Source: JBFHIJ01 sp963678775 (GTDB taxonomy: Bacteria; Bacteroidota; Ignavibacteria; Kapaibacteriales; UBA2268). From it: a stretch of DNA of 64,000 nt. A program made the position numbers and the translations under genes. The stretch's first letter is position 1. Each line of letters begins with the position of its first letter. The stretch lies in NCBI GenBank assembly GCA_963678775.2, contig CAXXGR010000007.1:434001-498000 (forward strand), written 5' to 3'. The notes under the pieces are model-generated. The model did no database searches. It had not been told where the DNA came from and saw nothing but the letters and a program-made list of their open reading frames with translations. Below are positions 44,673 to 52,847 of this stretch, one piece after another.

Positions 44673-44792
44673 GGAATGTCACTTTTGATGACCTATTATG
44701 CCAACGCTACTGTATTAATGTATGAATGCAAACCTGAATGGGGTATCTATTTTAAATTTGGATCGTTTGAGAAATTTAATAAGGAATTAAAT
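44598..44792 (+). pseudogene. Rhs tail with a short toxin remnant, running into an immunity gene
   Basis: The Rhs end is followed by about 40 unrelated codons (DFGMSLLMTYYANATVLMYE) and then reads without a stop into the immunity-like gene at 44793. This apparent fusion is most likely the trace of a deletion of the toxin tail. Confidence 0.65.
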
Positions 44793-45356
44793 ATGAGAAT
44801 TAACAAAAGAAACATAATATTTTGGTTACTATGTGTTTGTGTCATTCTTGTTTCCTACTATATTGTGCCAAAAATTTGGTATTATAGATTTTTGAATGAT
44901 ACTCCTCTATCAACCGAAAGTATCCAAGAATCAAAGGATTTGGGGTTGTTTATTAACGAATATGTTGTTTTTAATGAACAGTCTGATTTAAGAATTTTAG
45001 AGGATAATAGAATAGAAGAGTCATGGATAGAAAAATATGCTGAATATTCTAATGACTATCGATATCCCAATATATATGAAGATAGAGCTGTTGTTAATAT
45101 TAAACTTCAGAATGGAATTCAAAAAAATTACCTGAATTGGTATTTTAAAGGTTTTGCGCTAACTTACGATGGGTCTAATATATTTTATACTAGTTTAGTT
45201 AAATATTCTCCAGAATATGATAATTTAACTAAGGATACTGTGACTATTGATATTGTAAGTCTTATCAAAGATCCAAAGCCAGTCACAATATTAAAATCGC
45301 AGTCTCCACATATCCAAAAAGTAGGACAACTAGTATTGGTAAAAAAGAAACAATAA
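44793..45356 (+). CDS. membrane-anchored putative immunity protein (family member 3)
   Basis: 187 residues from the ATG at 44793, preceded by AAGGA; this start places the membrane helix (about 7-27) at the N-terminus as in its relatives at 36755 and 41900. Shared segments: SIQESKDLGLFINEYVV, WIEKYAEYSNDYRYP and VGQLVLVKK at the end. The longer open frame from 44598 is a read-through of an Rhs remnant. Confidence 0.62.
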   Translation: MRINKRNIIFWLLCVCVILVSYYIVPKIWYYRFLNDTPLSTESIQESKDLGLFINEYVVFNEQSDLRILEDNRIEESWIEKYAEYSNDYRYPNIYEDRAVVNIKLQNGIQKNYLNWYFKGFALTYDGSNIFYTSLVKYSPEYDNLTKDTVTIDIVSLIKDPKPVTILKSQSPHIQKVGQLVLVKKKQ

Positions 45357-45368
45357 TTGACTAATATA

Positions 45369-45410
45369 ATACAGACTTGCATCATTTAGTATTTATATGC
45401 AAGTCTGTAT
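45369..45410 (+). terminator. cassette-end hairpin before Rhs tail 7
   Basis: Perfect 14-bp stem (45369-45382 with 45397-45410), 14-base loop, no clear T-run. It lies 15 bases before the last Rhs tail. Confidence 0.65.
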
Positions 45411-45424
45411 TCGTATAAGAGGAA

Positions 45425-45646
45425 ATGAAATCAGACTACTACCAATTGGGCGCAAGAACCTACGACCCTAACATGGGACGCTTCCTGCAGCAAGATCCGC
45501 TCTTTGAAATGTTTACAGGCCATTCCTCCTACAGCTTTGGCTTTAACAACCCTGTGATGTTCGAGAGATATTTAGCCTTATATAAAATCACTTTTTCTTA
45601 TCCCTTTAATTTCACTTCGAAAATGATTAATTTGCAAAATGCTTAA
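45425..45646 (+). pseudogene. last Rhs-core end (copy 7), truncated
   Basis: This copy keeps more of the Rhs core than any other: MKSDYYQLGARTYDPNMGRF, then LQQDPLFEMFTGHSSYSFGF and NNPVMF. At about 45561 it departs to ERYLALYKITF and ends at 45646 without toxin or immunity gene. YYQLGARTYDPNMGRFLQQD is the classic end of the Rhs shell, which confirms the origin of all seven repeats. Confidence 0.8.
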
Positions 45647-45762
45647 GTGCAAAGAATTTAGTTTGTTGTGTCGATAAAAATGATTTTACTTGTTTTTAGC
45701 CACTCAGCCATTTCGGCACTACAATTTGTGAACTTGTAGATATGTAATAATCAACAGAAAAT

Positions 45763-46848
45763 ATGAGTAAAATAAGATTACAGAATATCAAAAAAGTATA
45801 CCCTAATGGCATAACTGCTGTCAATGATGCTAGTTTTGAGATTGAGCAGGGCGAATTTCTAGTCTTAGTCGGTCCTTCGGGATGCGGAAAGTCTACTATG
45901 TTACGCATGATTGCAGGCTTGGAAGAAATTAGCTCCGGTGATTTATACTTTGATGATCTACGTGTAAATGATATTGAACCTAAAAATAGAGATATAGGCA
46001 TGGTATTCCAGAATTATGCTTTATATCCGCATAAAACAGTGTTTGAAAATATTGCTTTTCCTCTTAAGGTTCGCAAGACTCCAAAGCCAGAAATAAAGCA
46101 ACTCGTTCATGATGTTGCACTTTCTTTAGAGTTAGATGCTCTTTTAGACAGGAAGCCTAAGGAACTCTCCGGTGGCCAACGTCAGCGTGTAGCTCTTGGT
46201 CGAGCTATTATTCGCAATCCAAAGCTTTTCCTGTTTGACGAACCTCTTTCTAATTTGGATGCGAAGCTAAGGGTGCAAATGCGTTCTGAGATTCAGCAGT
46301 TACATCACCGTCTCGGCACTACTGCTATATACGTTACTCACGACCAAGTGGAAGCTATGACAATGGGGAGCCGCTTAGTAGTGATGAGCAAAGGTGAAGT
46401 GCAGCAGATAGCTCCTCCGCAGGAATTATATGATAAGCCAGCTAATAAGTTTGTTGCAGGCTTTTTAGGTAGTCCTCAAATGAACTTCTTCGAGGGCGAA
46501 ATCTTACATGATAATGGATTTATATTTCAAGAAAGTGGTGGATTGGAGATTAAATTTCCAGAATCACTAAACATCAGACTGAGCGAAAATTCAAAAAAAA
46601 TGACTTTGGGTGTGAGACCGGAAGATATCTTTTTAGATTATCAAGATGGTACAATACCAATAGAACTCAAAGTAGAAAATATAGAATATTTAGGGCATGA
46701 GCAGCTAATATATTTTAATAGCATAGGTAACTTAAAATGTCTACGGACAGAAAATACAAGGGCGTTGCAACCCGGTGAGCTGTTTAAAGCATATCTTAAA
46801 ACTGAAAAATTGCATTTCTTTGACGAATTTAATAAACGAATAGACTAA
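45763..46848 (+). CDS. ABC transporter ATP-binding protein, MalK/UgpC/MsmK type
   Basis: 361 residues. Walker A GPSGCGKST (about 37-45), Q-loop in MVFQNYALYPH, signature LSGGQRQRVALGRA (about 134-147), Walker B LFLFDEPLSNLD, H-loop in VTHDQVEA, followed by a C-terminal OB/TOBE domain (about 240-361). This type powers sugar or glycerol-phosphate importers and is often shared by several permeases. No permease or binding protein is nearby; instead an ABC-F gene follows after 12 bases. Substrate unknown. Confidence 0.9.
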   Translation: MSKIRLQNIKKVYPNGITAVNDASFEIEQGEFLVLVGPSGCGKSTMLRMIAGLEEISSGDLYFDDLRVNDIEPKNRDIGMVFQNYALYPHKTVFENIAFPLKVRKTPKPEIKQLVHDVALSLELDALLDRKPKELSGGQRQRVALGRAIIRNPKLFLFDEPLSNLDAKLRVQMRSEIQQLHHRLGTTAIYVTHDQVEAMTMGSRLVVMSKGEVQQIAPPQELYDKPANKFVAGFLGSPQMNFFEGEILHDNGFIFQESGGLEIKFPESLNIRLSENSKKMTLGVRPEDIFLDYQDGTIPIELKVENIEYLGHEQLIYFNSIGNLKCLRTENTRALQPGELFKAYLKTEKLHFFDEFNKRID

Positions 46849-46860
46849 TTGGTAAATTAA

Positions 46861-48804
46861 ATGATTACAATAGCAAATCTCTCTATAGAATTTAGCGGAA
46901 AAAAGCTTTTTGATAATATTTCCTTTAACGTACAGCATAATGACAGAATAGGACTGATAGGCAGAAATGGTGCCGGTAAGTCAACATTACTGAAAATCTT
47001 TGCAGGTGCACTTTCTCCGGGGACAGGTACGATTAGCAAACCTAATGACTATACAATCGGTTATCTTCCTCAGGAGTTAGTATCTGATTCTACTCTGCCT
47101 ATTTTTGAAGAGGCAGCCAGTGCTCTTTCAGAAATAAAAAATATTGAAAAGCGTATAGAAGATATTACGAATGAAATCTCAAATAGGGAAGATTACGAGT
47201 CAGAGGAATATGCCTCACTGTTAGAACAGTTAGCTGAAGATAACGACCACTTAAGAATTTTGGGAGGTCACTCCGTAGAAGCAGAGGTAGAACGTGTCCT
47301 TACGGGACTTGGATTTACTCAGGAAGAACTTCAAAAGCCAATGAATGAGTTTAGCGGTGGCTGGCAAATGCGAGTAGAACTTGCAAAACTGCTACTTGCT
47401 CGCCCCGGATGTATCTTACTGGATGAACCTACAAATCACTTGGATATTGAATCTATTGGATGGGTAGAGGACTTTTTGAAGAACTATCCCGGCGAAGTAA
47501 TTCTTGTGTCGCACGATAGGCAGTTTTTAGATAATATTACAAACAGAACTGTGGAACTATCTCTTGGAAAAATGTATTCCAATACTATGCCTTATTCCCA
47601 ATTTATAGAGTTCAGATCTATTCAGCGAGAGCAGGATGTAGCCGCTTACGCTAATCAGAAAAAGCAAATAGCTCAGCAGGAAAGATTTATAGAACGCTTC
47701 AAATCCAAAGCGTCTCTTGCCTCAAGAGCGCAGTCTAAGCTAAAGATGTTAGATAAAATAGAAAGGATCGAAATAGAAGATGAAGATAATTCCAAATTAG
47801 TTCTTCGATTTCCGAATCCACCACGTTCTAGCATATTAGTTGTAGAGTGCAAAAATATTACAAAAAGCTATGGAGACAACCTTGTACTATCCAATATCAA
47901 TTTTGAAATAGAGAGAGGCCAGAGAGTAGCATTTGTTGGTAAAAATGGGGAAGGTAAGTCGACTTTGTCTAAGATAATCGGCAAGTTTGAAAGCTATGAT
48001 GGCACTTTAAATTACGGAAATAATATTGAATTAGGTTACTTTGGTCAACATCAGGCGCAAATGTTAGACGAAAATTCCGCAGTTTTTGACGTAATTGACA
48101 GTGCGGCAACCGGAGATATGCGAAAAAACATTAGAAATCTACTTGGAGCTTTTCTATTCAGTGGTGATGATGTTTATAAAAAAGTAAAAGTGCTATCCGG
48201 TGGAGAAAAGGCAAGACTTTCACTTGCACGCCTGCTATTGCAACCTGTTAACTTCCTAATCATGGATGAGCCTACCAATCACTTGGATATGACTTCAAAG
48301 GATGTGTTGAAAAATGCACTTATGAATTATACAGGTACATTAATAGTGGTTTCTCACGATAGAGACTTCCTCAGAGGTCTTACGGAACGAACTATAGAAT
48401 TCAAAAATCACAAACTGAAAACCTACGAAGGCGATATCGATTTATTTTTAGAAAGCCAACAGTTAGCATCACTTCAAGATTTGGAAAAGAAAGACAAAAC
48501 TAAGAAGGAAGAAAAAGAATCCGTAGGAAATGCACAGGAGCAAAGAGAAAGACGCAAAGCTGCACAAAGAGAAAGAAATAAAATCAAGAAGGAGCTGGAA
48601 ACCTGTGAAAAACGAATTTCTGTATTAGAAGAAAAAATGGCAGTTTTAGAAGAACTCTTTGCAGATTCTGAGTTCTTTAATGATGTGGAAACTTCACAAG
48701 CTAAGCAAAAAGAGCATAGTGAAATGAAAGAAGAATTGGATAAAAAAATGGATGAGTGGGCAGATATTCAGGAAAAAATGGAAATTATTCATAAGCAACA
48801 GTAA
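46861..48804 (+). CDS. ABC-F family ATP-binding protein
   Basis: 647 residues with two ABC domains: Walker A GRNGAGKST (about 36-44) and GKNGEGKST (about 360-368); signatures FSGGWQMRVELAK and LSGGEKARLSLAR; an interdomain linker (about 240-310) of the kind that reaches into the ribosome. The C-terminal coiled-coil extension (about 545-647) is Lys/Glu-rich. No membrane helices. ABC-F proteins act on ribosomes and rescue stalled translation or give antibiotic resistance; this one is nearest in layout to the YdiF/YheS type. Probably co-transcribed with the upstream ATPase. Confidence 0.9.
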   Translation: MITIANLSIEFSGKKLFDNISFNVQHNDRIGLIGRNGAGKSTLLKIFAGALSPGTGTISKPNDYTIGYLPQELVSDSTLPIFEEAASALSEIKNIEKRIEDITNEISNREDYESEEYASLLEQLAEDNDHLRILGGHSVEAEVERVLTGLGFTQEELQKPMNEFSGGWQMRVELAKLLLARPGCILLDEPTNHLDIESIGWVEDFLKNYPGEVILVSHDRQFLDNITNRTVELSLGKMYSNTMPYSQFIEFRSIQREQDVAAYANQKKQIAQQERFIERFKSKASLASRAQSKLKMLDKIERIEIEDEDNSKLVLRFPNPPRSSILVVECKNITKSYGDNLVLSNINFEIERGQRVAFVGKNGEGKSTLSKIIGKFESYDGTLNYGNNIELGYFGQHQAQMLDENSAVFDVIDSAATGDMRKNIRNLLGAFLFSGDDVYKKVKVLSGGEKARLSLARLLLQPVNFLIMDEPTNHLDMTSKDVLKNALMNYTGTLIVVSHDRDFLRGLTERTIEFKNHKLKTYEGDIDLFLESQQLASLQDLEKKDKTKKEEKESVGNAQEQRERRKAAQRERNKIKKELETCEKRISVLEEKMAVLEELFADSEFFNDVETSQAKQKEHSEMKEELDKKMDEWADIQEKMEIIHKQQ

Positions 48805-49278
48805 GTCCATTTGCATTCTGTTATTTGTTAACTACTACAATTAAATTTTAACTCAGCAAGCTTAGCACACTCTAAATTTGATGCGAATATAGAAGTGCTT
48901 GAATCGGGCGAACACGAAGCATGAGATATATAGGACGATTGTGTTCCGATATATCTCATAAACTCTAACTCAAATTGCAATTTCTGGATACGTATGTGAC
49001 TGATTATTTAAATGGTCTTATATGTAACAATGTTTGGTTAGTTTCGTAATAATTAAGTATTGGGTAAAATTGAGACGTAATATTGGTTAGTGATTATTTA
49101 TTGGCTAATTGATTCCATTTCTATTCGAGTTTAATTCTACAATTGATTCTAAATATCATATATTTCTTTATTGAGAAATGCTATGGTATAGCGAAGTGAA
49201 ATTGCTTGCTATCAGCCAAGTAACACTTCTAAATTGAACATACAACGATATTTATAATATTTTTTAAGGTCAGCTTAC
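48805..49278. other. 474-base gene-free region with one long hairpin
   Basis: AT-rich. Contains a perfect 11-bp inverted repeat ATGAGATATAT/ATATATCTCAT (48921-48931 with 48949-48959), with GAACAC/GTGTTC (48910-48915 and 48941-48946) interleaved. It may be a terminator remnant or a small dispersed repeat. The natA-like promoter must lie toward the right end. No ORF recognised. Confidence 0.45.
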
Positions 49279-50193
49279 ATGAATGTTCTTGAGGTAAGAA
49301 ATATCATCAAAAAATTTGGTGATTATTATGCCAATAACGACATAAGCTTCGATGTGCCGCAAGGCAAAATATTTGGTCTGCTTGGGCCAAACGGAGCAGG
49401 AAAGACCACTATGATTAGGATGATAACAAATATCCTGATGCCTGACAGTGGTAGCATAACACTTTTTGATCAGCAAATGAATCCTGAGCTTCAGAATAAT
49501 ATAGGATATTTGCCGGAAGAAAGAGGTCTCTACAAAAAAGTAAAAGTATTAGAACAACTTATTTATTTTGGAAGGCTGAAAGGTCTTAGTCATTCTGAAG
49601 CAAATAAAAGAGCTAAAATGTGGTTAGATCATTTAGACATCGCAGATTGGGCAGGTAAAAAAGTTCAAGAGCTATCTAAAGGGATGCAGCAAAAAGTGCA
49701 GTTTATTTCTACTATCATGCATGACCCCGAATTTATTATTCTTGACGAACCATTTTCCGGCTTTGATCCTGTAAATACTGAGTTACTTCAGAAAATCGTA
49801 ATAGAATTGAAGGAACAAGGAAAGACTATTATCTTGTCTACGCATGTAATGCATCAGGTGGAGCAGATGTGTGACGAAATGCTTCTTATTGATAAAGGTC
49901 AAGTTGTCCTTAGCGGTAACGTATCTGAAGTAAAAAGAGGGTTTGGCAGAAATAATATTTTTATAGAGTTTAATGGTTCCTCTGCCATTTTCCAGAAGAT
50001 TCCCGGAGTATCTATAATAAATAAAACAGAAAATACTGTGGAAATTGCTATAGATAAGTCAATCATTTCACCTCCAAAACTAATTAGAGAGTTAGTTGAA
50101 AAAGTAGATATTTACAAATTTGATACGAAAGAGCCTAGCTTGCACGAGATATTTATCGAAGTAGTCTCTAAAAAGGAGGGAAGTAATGAGTAA
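49279..50193 (+). CDS. ABC transporter ATP-binding protein, NatA/YhaQ-like
   Basis: 304 residues. Walker A GPNGAGKTT (about 35-43), signature LSKGMQQKVQF (about 133-143), Walker B FIILDEPFSGFDP, H-loop STHVMHQVE. The C-terminal 80 residues form the extra domain of the NatA/DrrA-type exporters. The permease gene overlaps its end by eight bases. NatAB pumps sodium in Bacillus; related pairs export other compounds, so the substrate is open. Confidence 0.88.
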   Translation: MNVLEVRNIIKKFGDYYANNDISFDVPQGKIFGLLGPNGAGKTTMIRMITNILMPDSGSITLFDQQMNPELQNNIGYLPEERGLYKKVKVLEQLIYFGRLKGLSHSEANKRAKMWLDHLDIADWAGKKVQELSKGMQQKVQFISTIMHDPEFIILDEPFSGFDPVNTELLQKIVIELKEQGKTIILSTHVMHQVEQMCDEMLLIDKGQVVLSGNVSEVKRGFGRNNIFIEFNGSSAIFQKIPGVSIINKTENTVEIAIDKSIISPPKLIRELVEKVDIYKFDTKEPSLHEIFIEVVSKKEGSNE

Positions 50194-51472
50194 TTCAAAG
50201 ATTATGACTATAATTTCGCATGAGTATATGCTCAAATTGAAGTCAAAAGGTTTTCTCATTGGTACTTTTATTGCACCGGTGCTAATGGCTGCTCTGATGA
50301 TACTTCCAACTATTATTATGATGGCGACAGAGGATGATATTTCTAAAAAGATTTATGTACTTGATGAAACCGGTATTTTGTACAATGAAATAGTTCAATC
50401 TGACACGGCTATATATTCCAAATCACCTTATAATTTGGATGAGCTCAAAGAGAAAACACAAAATCAGGAAATAGACGGCTATATTTATTTGCCATCTAAT
50501 GTAATCAAAGAAGGAAAAGTAGAAGTCAACACTTCCGGAGGCGGAGGTGGTATCAGCTTTATCCAATCTCTAAAATCTACATTGAAAAGCACTATCCGCA
50601 GTGAAAGACTTAAAAATGAAGGTATAGATTTACAGACCCTGGAAGATGCCGGCAAAGGTATTGAGATAATTACTAAGAAGATTAGTAAAGAGGGTAAGGT
50701 AGAGGAAGACAATAACGAAATATTAGCAGCTGTTGGATTTATATTTGGATTTGCAAATTACTTCCTTATGCTAATGTATGGTGGCATGGTACTAAGAGCG
50801 GTAATAGATGAAAAAGCTAACAGAATAATAGAAGTTATTGCTTCGTCAGTAAAGCCATTTGATATAATGTTTGGTAAAATTGTAGGGATAGGACTTGCCG
50901 GGCTGACTCAGGTGATGTTTTGGATAATCATGTCATCCGTTGTTCTGATGATAGGTTTGTCACCTTCAGAGACCGTAATGTCAGGAGTAGACGCAGAACA
51001 GATGCAGCAAGCACAAGTTCTGTTTGGTCAAATTCCAATGCCGGATATCAATATCTGGATGATATTTGGATTCTTATTCTACTTTATTACAGGCTATTTT
51101 ATATTTGCAAGTCTTTATGCAGCTATAGGTTCTGCAGTAGATCAGGAGCAAGATGCTCAGCAACTACAGATGCCGGTAACAATGATAATTATATTGCCAA
51201 TGATGTTCTTAGCATCGATGATTTCTAATCCGGAGAGTACAGTAGCTGTGATTGCTTCTCACTTTCCGCTATTTTCACCGATATTGATGCCTGTTAGAAT
51301 GTTTGCAACATCAATGCCTATATGGGAAATAGCTATTTCTATGGTTGCGATGATTGGTACGTTCTTTGGTACAGTATGGGTAGCAGCTCGAGTCTATAGA
51401 GTTGGTATCTTAATGACTGGTAAAAAGCCGTCGTTTAAAGAACTAATTAAATGGATTAAGTTAGCTAAATAA
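50186..51472 (+). CDS. ABC-2 type permease, NatB/YhaP-like
   Basis: 428 residues. One membrane helix near 22-46, a large extracytoplasmic domain (about 47-180, with a run of glycines near 112-118), then five or six helices (about 182-400). This is the ABC2_membrane_3 layout. AAGGAGGGAAGTA before the ATG is a strong ribosome-binding site within the upstream gene, so translation is coupled. Partner of the ATPase at 49279. Confidence 0.88.
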   Translation: MSNSKIMTIISHEYMLKLKSKGFLIGTFIAPVLMAALMILPTIIMMATEDDISKKIYVLDETGILYNEIVQSDTAIYSKSPYNLDELKEKTQNQEIDGYIYLPSNVIKEGKVEVNTSGGGGGISFIQSLKSTLKSTIRSERLKNEGIDLQTLEDAGKGIEIITKKISKEGKVEEDNNEILAAVGFIFGFANYFLMLMYGGMVLRAVIDEKANRIIEVIASSVKPFDIMFGKIVGIGLAGLTQVMFWIIMSSVVLMIGLSPSETVMSGVDAEQMQQAQVLFGQIPMPDINIWMIFGFLFYFITGYFIFASLYAAIGSAVDQEQDAQQLQMPVTMIIILPMMFLASMISNPESTVAVIASHFPLFSPILMPVRMFATSMPIWEIAISMVAMIGTFFGTVWVAARVYRVGILMTGKKPSFKELIKWIKLAK

Positions 51473-51492
51473 AAAATAAAATAATAGCACAG

Positions 51493-51515
51493 CCGGGAGC
51501 CAATTTAGCTCTCGG
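51493..51515 (+). terminator. hairpin after the NatAB-like operon
   Basis: Stem CCGGGAGC/GCTCTCGG (51493-51500 with 51508-51515, one G-U pair). It lacks a strong T-run, so termination is uncertain. Confidence 0.5.
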
Positions 51516-51546
51516 TTACGCTATTAATAATATAAATAGAAATCTA

Positions 51547-51849
51547 CTATGCTTTAGAGTCTACTTTCACGCCCTTTGGAGTGCCTAACTGCGAAGGATC
51601 TGCTTTCGGTTCAAAATTAGTTCCCGGTAAAGGAGCGGACTTCAAAGCATTAAATTTATCAGAAGCGGCATTAGAAATCTCAAGCTTATCTTGCCTCATA
51701 TTTGAAGAAGATATATCATTTTCAGCTCTTTCGTTATCTTTAACCCCAGGCATTTCCTTTTCAGCTCTTTCGTTATGTTTGGCTGAAGAAACTTGACTAG
51801 TTTCTCTGATATTATAAGTTGCTTCTAATGAATTAATATTTGCTAACAT
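51547..51849 (-). CDS. small hydrophilic protein of unknown function
   Basis: 100 residues from the ATG at 51849, chosen because GGAG lies seven bases upstream; the frame is open further back only through a Tyr/Cys-rich stretch unlike a protein start. Highly charged and Ser/Asn-rich, probably disordered. A 19-base direct repeat (51719-51737 and 51758-51776) encodes two NERAE-containing units 13 codons apart (KHNERAEKEMPGVKDNERAE). No signal peptide. Confidence 0.55.
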   Translation of the reverse strand: MLANINSLEATYNIRETSQVSSAKHNERAEKEMPGVKDNERAENDISSSNMRQDKLEISNAASDKFNALKSAPLPGTNFEPKADPSQLGTPKGVKVDSKA

Positions 51850-52049
51850 GCTATATCTCCTAATGCATTGTAAACAAACAACATACATATATATATAGAG
51901 ACGCAACTAAATTTGAAAAAATTGTATAAAAAATCTATTTCAGATATTTCTTATTGTACTGTTGATTTGGGTAGGAATATAAAACATATCAATGCTGGAT
52001 ACAAATATCAAAAAATATGAAAGCATTCGCTGAAGCCGGAATTAGCGCT

Positions 52050-52098
52050 TTTTGCAAAAAATAAAAGTGCTGAGTCAATATCAATACCAACTCAGCAA
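52050..52098 (-). terminator. terminator after the TrmH-family gene
   Basis: Stem TGCTGAGT/ACTCAGCA (52069-52076 with 52091-52098); on the minus strand followed by CTTTTATTTTTTG. Confidence 0.75.
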
Positions 52099-52138
52099 CA
52101 AATTAAACTTAAAAATCTTATAAAAATTCAACTTTACT

Positions 52139-52774
52139 TTATCTGCTCAGCCAATCATCCAGTCTTTCCTTGTACTCCAACTGACTCATTTGAAGTTCGT
52201 CATATTTGCCGGCATTTTTCCTCTGCCGAAAAACTTCGTATAAAGAAACAGCACACGCTACAGATATATTCAGACTTTGTATCATTCCAACTTGAGGAAT
52301 AAGGAAGTTTCCATCGGCTTTGTCTACAGCCTCATCAGAAACGCCTACGTGTTCATTGCCAAAAACAAGAGCAATGTCATCAGTGAGATCCATATCATAA
52401 AGTGATTTAGCATCGCGACTCATATGAGTCGTATAAATCTTTTTACCTTGGGCTCTAAGTTCGTTAAAACACTCGTCCACAGAGTGAAACATTTTCATAT
52501 CCACCCATTTTTTAGCACTGGCTGAGCTTGCATTGCCAAGTTTAGGTACAGGCTGTTTACCGTAATAGATTAAATAAATATTTAGTATGCCAACAGCATC
52601 GCAGCTGCGAATCACTGCCGAAACATTATGCCTATCGTTAATGTTTTCAAGTACTAAGGTAACATTAGCTTGTCTTTTAGAAAGGACTTTTTCAAGTTTA
52701 GCCAATCTTTTTTCAGTAACACATTTTGAAATTGTGCCATTCTTTTTCAGTAGTAGCTTTTGGTCTCTATTCAT
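52139..52774 (-). CDS. TrmH-family RNA 2'-O-methyltransferase
   Basis: 211 residues from the ATG at 52774 (a TTG at 52786 is an alternative). SPOUT fold with the three family motifs: LVLENINDRHNVSAVIRSCD (motif 1, with the catalytic Arg), DIALVFGNEHVGVS (motif 2) and FLIPQVGMIQSLNISVACAV (motif 3, knot and S-adenosylmethionine site). The compact form with N-terminal extension and C-terminal helix resembles tRNA (Gm18) methyltransferase TrmH more than rRNA enzymes. Downstream of nuoD but separated by a terminator. Confidence 0.88.
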   Translation of the reverse strand: MNRDQKLLLKKNGTISKCVTEKRLAKLEKVLSKRQANVTLVLENINDRHNVSAVIRSCDAVGILNIYLIYYGKQPVPKLGNASSASAKKWVDMKMFHSVDECFNELRAQGKKIYTTHMSRDAKSLYDMDLTDDIALVFGNEHVGVSDEAVDKADGNFLIPQVGMIQSLNISVACAVSLYEVFRQRKNAGKYDELQMSQLEYKERLDDWLSR

Positions 52775-52790
52775 CTTTTCTGACAATTAT

Positions 52791-52824
52791 AAAAAAAACG
52801 CTACTTAAAAATAAGCAGCGTTTT
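52791..52824 (-). terminator. terminator after nuoD
   Basis: On the minus strand, stem AAAACGCT/AGCGTTTT (52795-52802 with 52817-52824) running into eight T. Confidence 0.85.
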
Positions 52825-52847
52825 GATTTAATACAAATAAGTTTTTG

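Larger units (their letters stand above)
35438..45646 (+). other. array of headless Rhs toxin-tail/immunity cassettes
   Basis: All genes in this 10.2-kb stretch point the same way. Seven copies of an Rhs-core end (starting at 37408, 39599, 41473, 42567, 44006, 44544 and 45428) are followed by different C-terminal domains and then small putative immunity genes. None has the YD-repeat body, a signal peptide or a convincing start. The Rhs-derived DNA is visibly richer in G+C than the immunity genes. The structure matches the orphan rhs-CT/rhsI modules described in enterobacteria, where a silent tail replaces that of an expressed rhs by recombination. The expressed partner is not in this window. 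No integrase, transposase or att-like site was seen. Confidence 0.8.

Noticed and set aside
44598..45356. A single 252-residue Rhs-immunity fusion protein
   Set aside because: The second part has its own ATG, ribosome-binding site and N-terminal membrane helix like its relatives; the fusion is best read as a deletion scar.
35438..45646. Mobile genetic element such as a transposon or integron
   Set aside because: No transposase or integrase, terminal inverted repeat, target-site duplication or attC-like site was found; the repeats are Rhs protein-coding ends.
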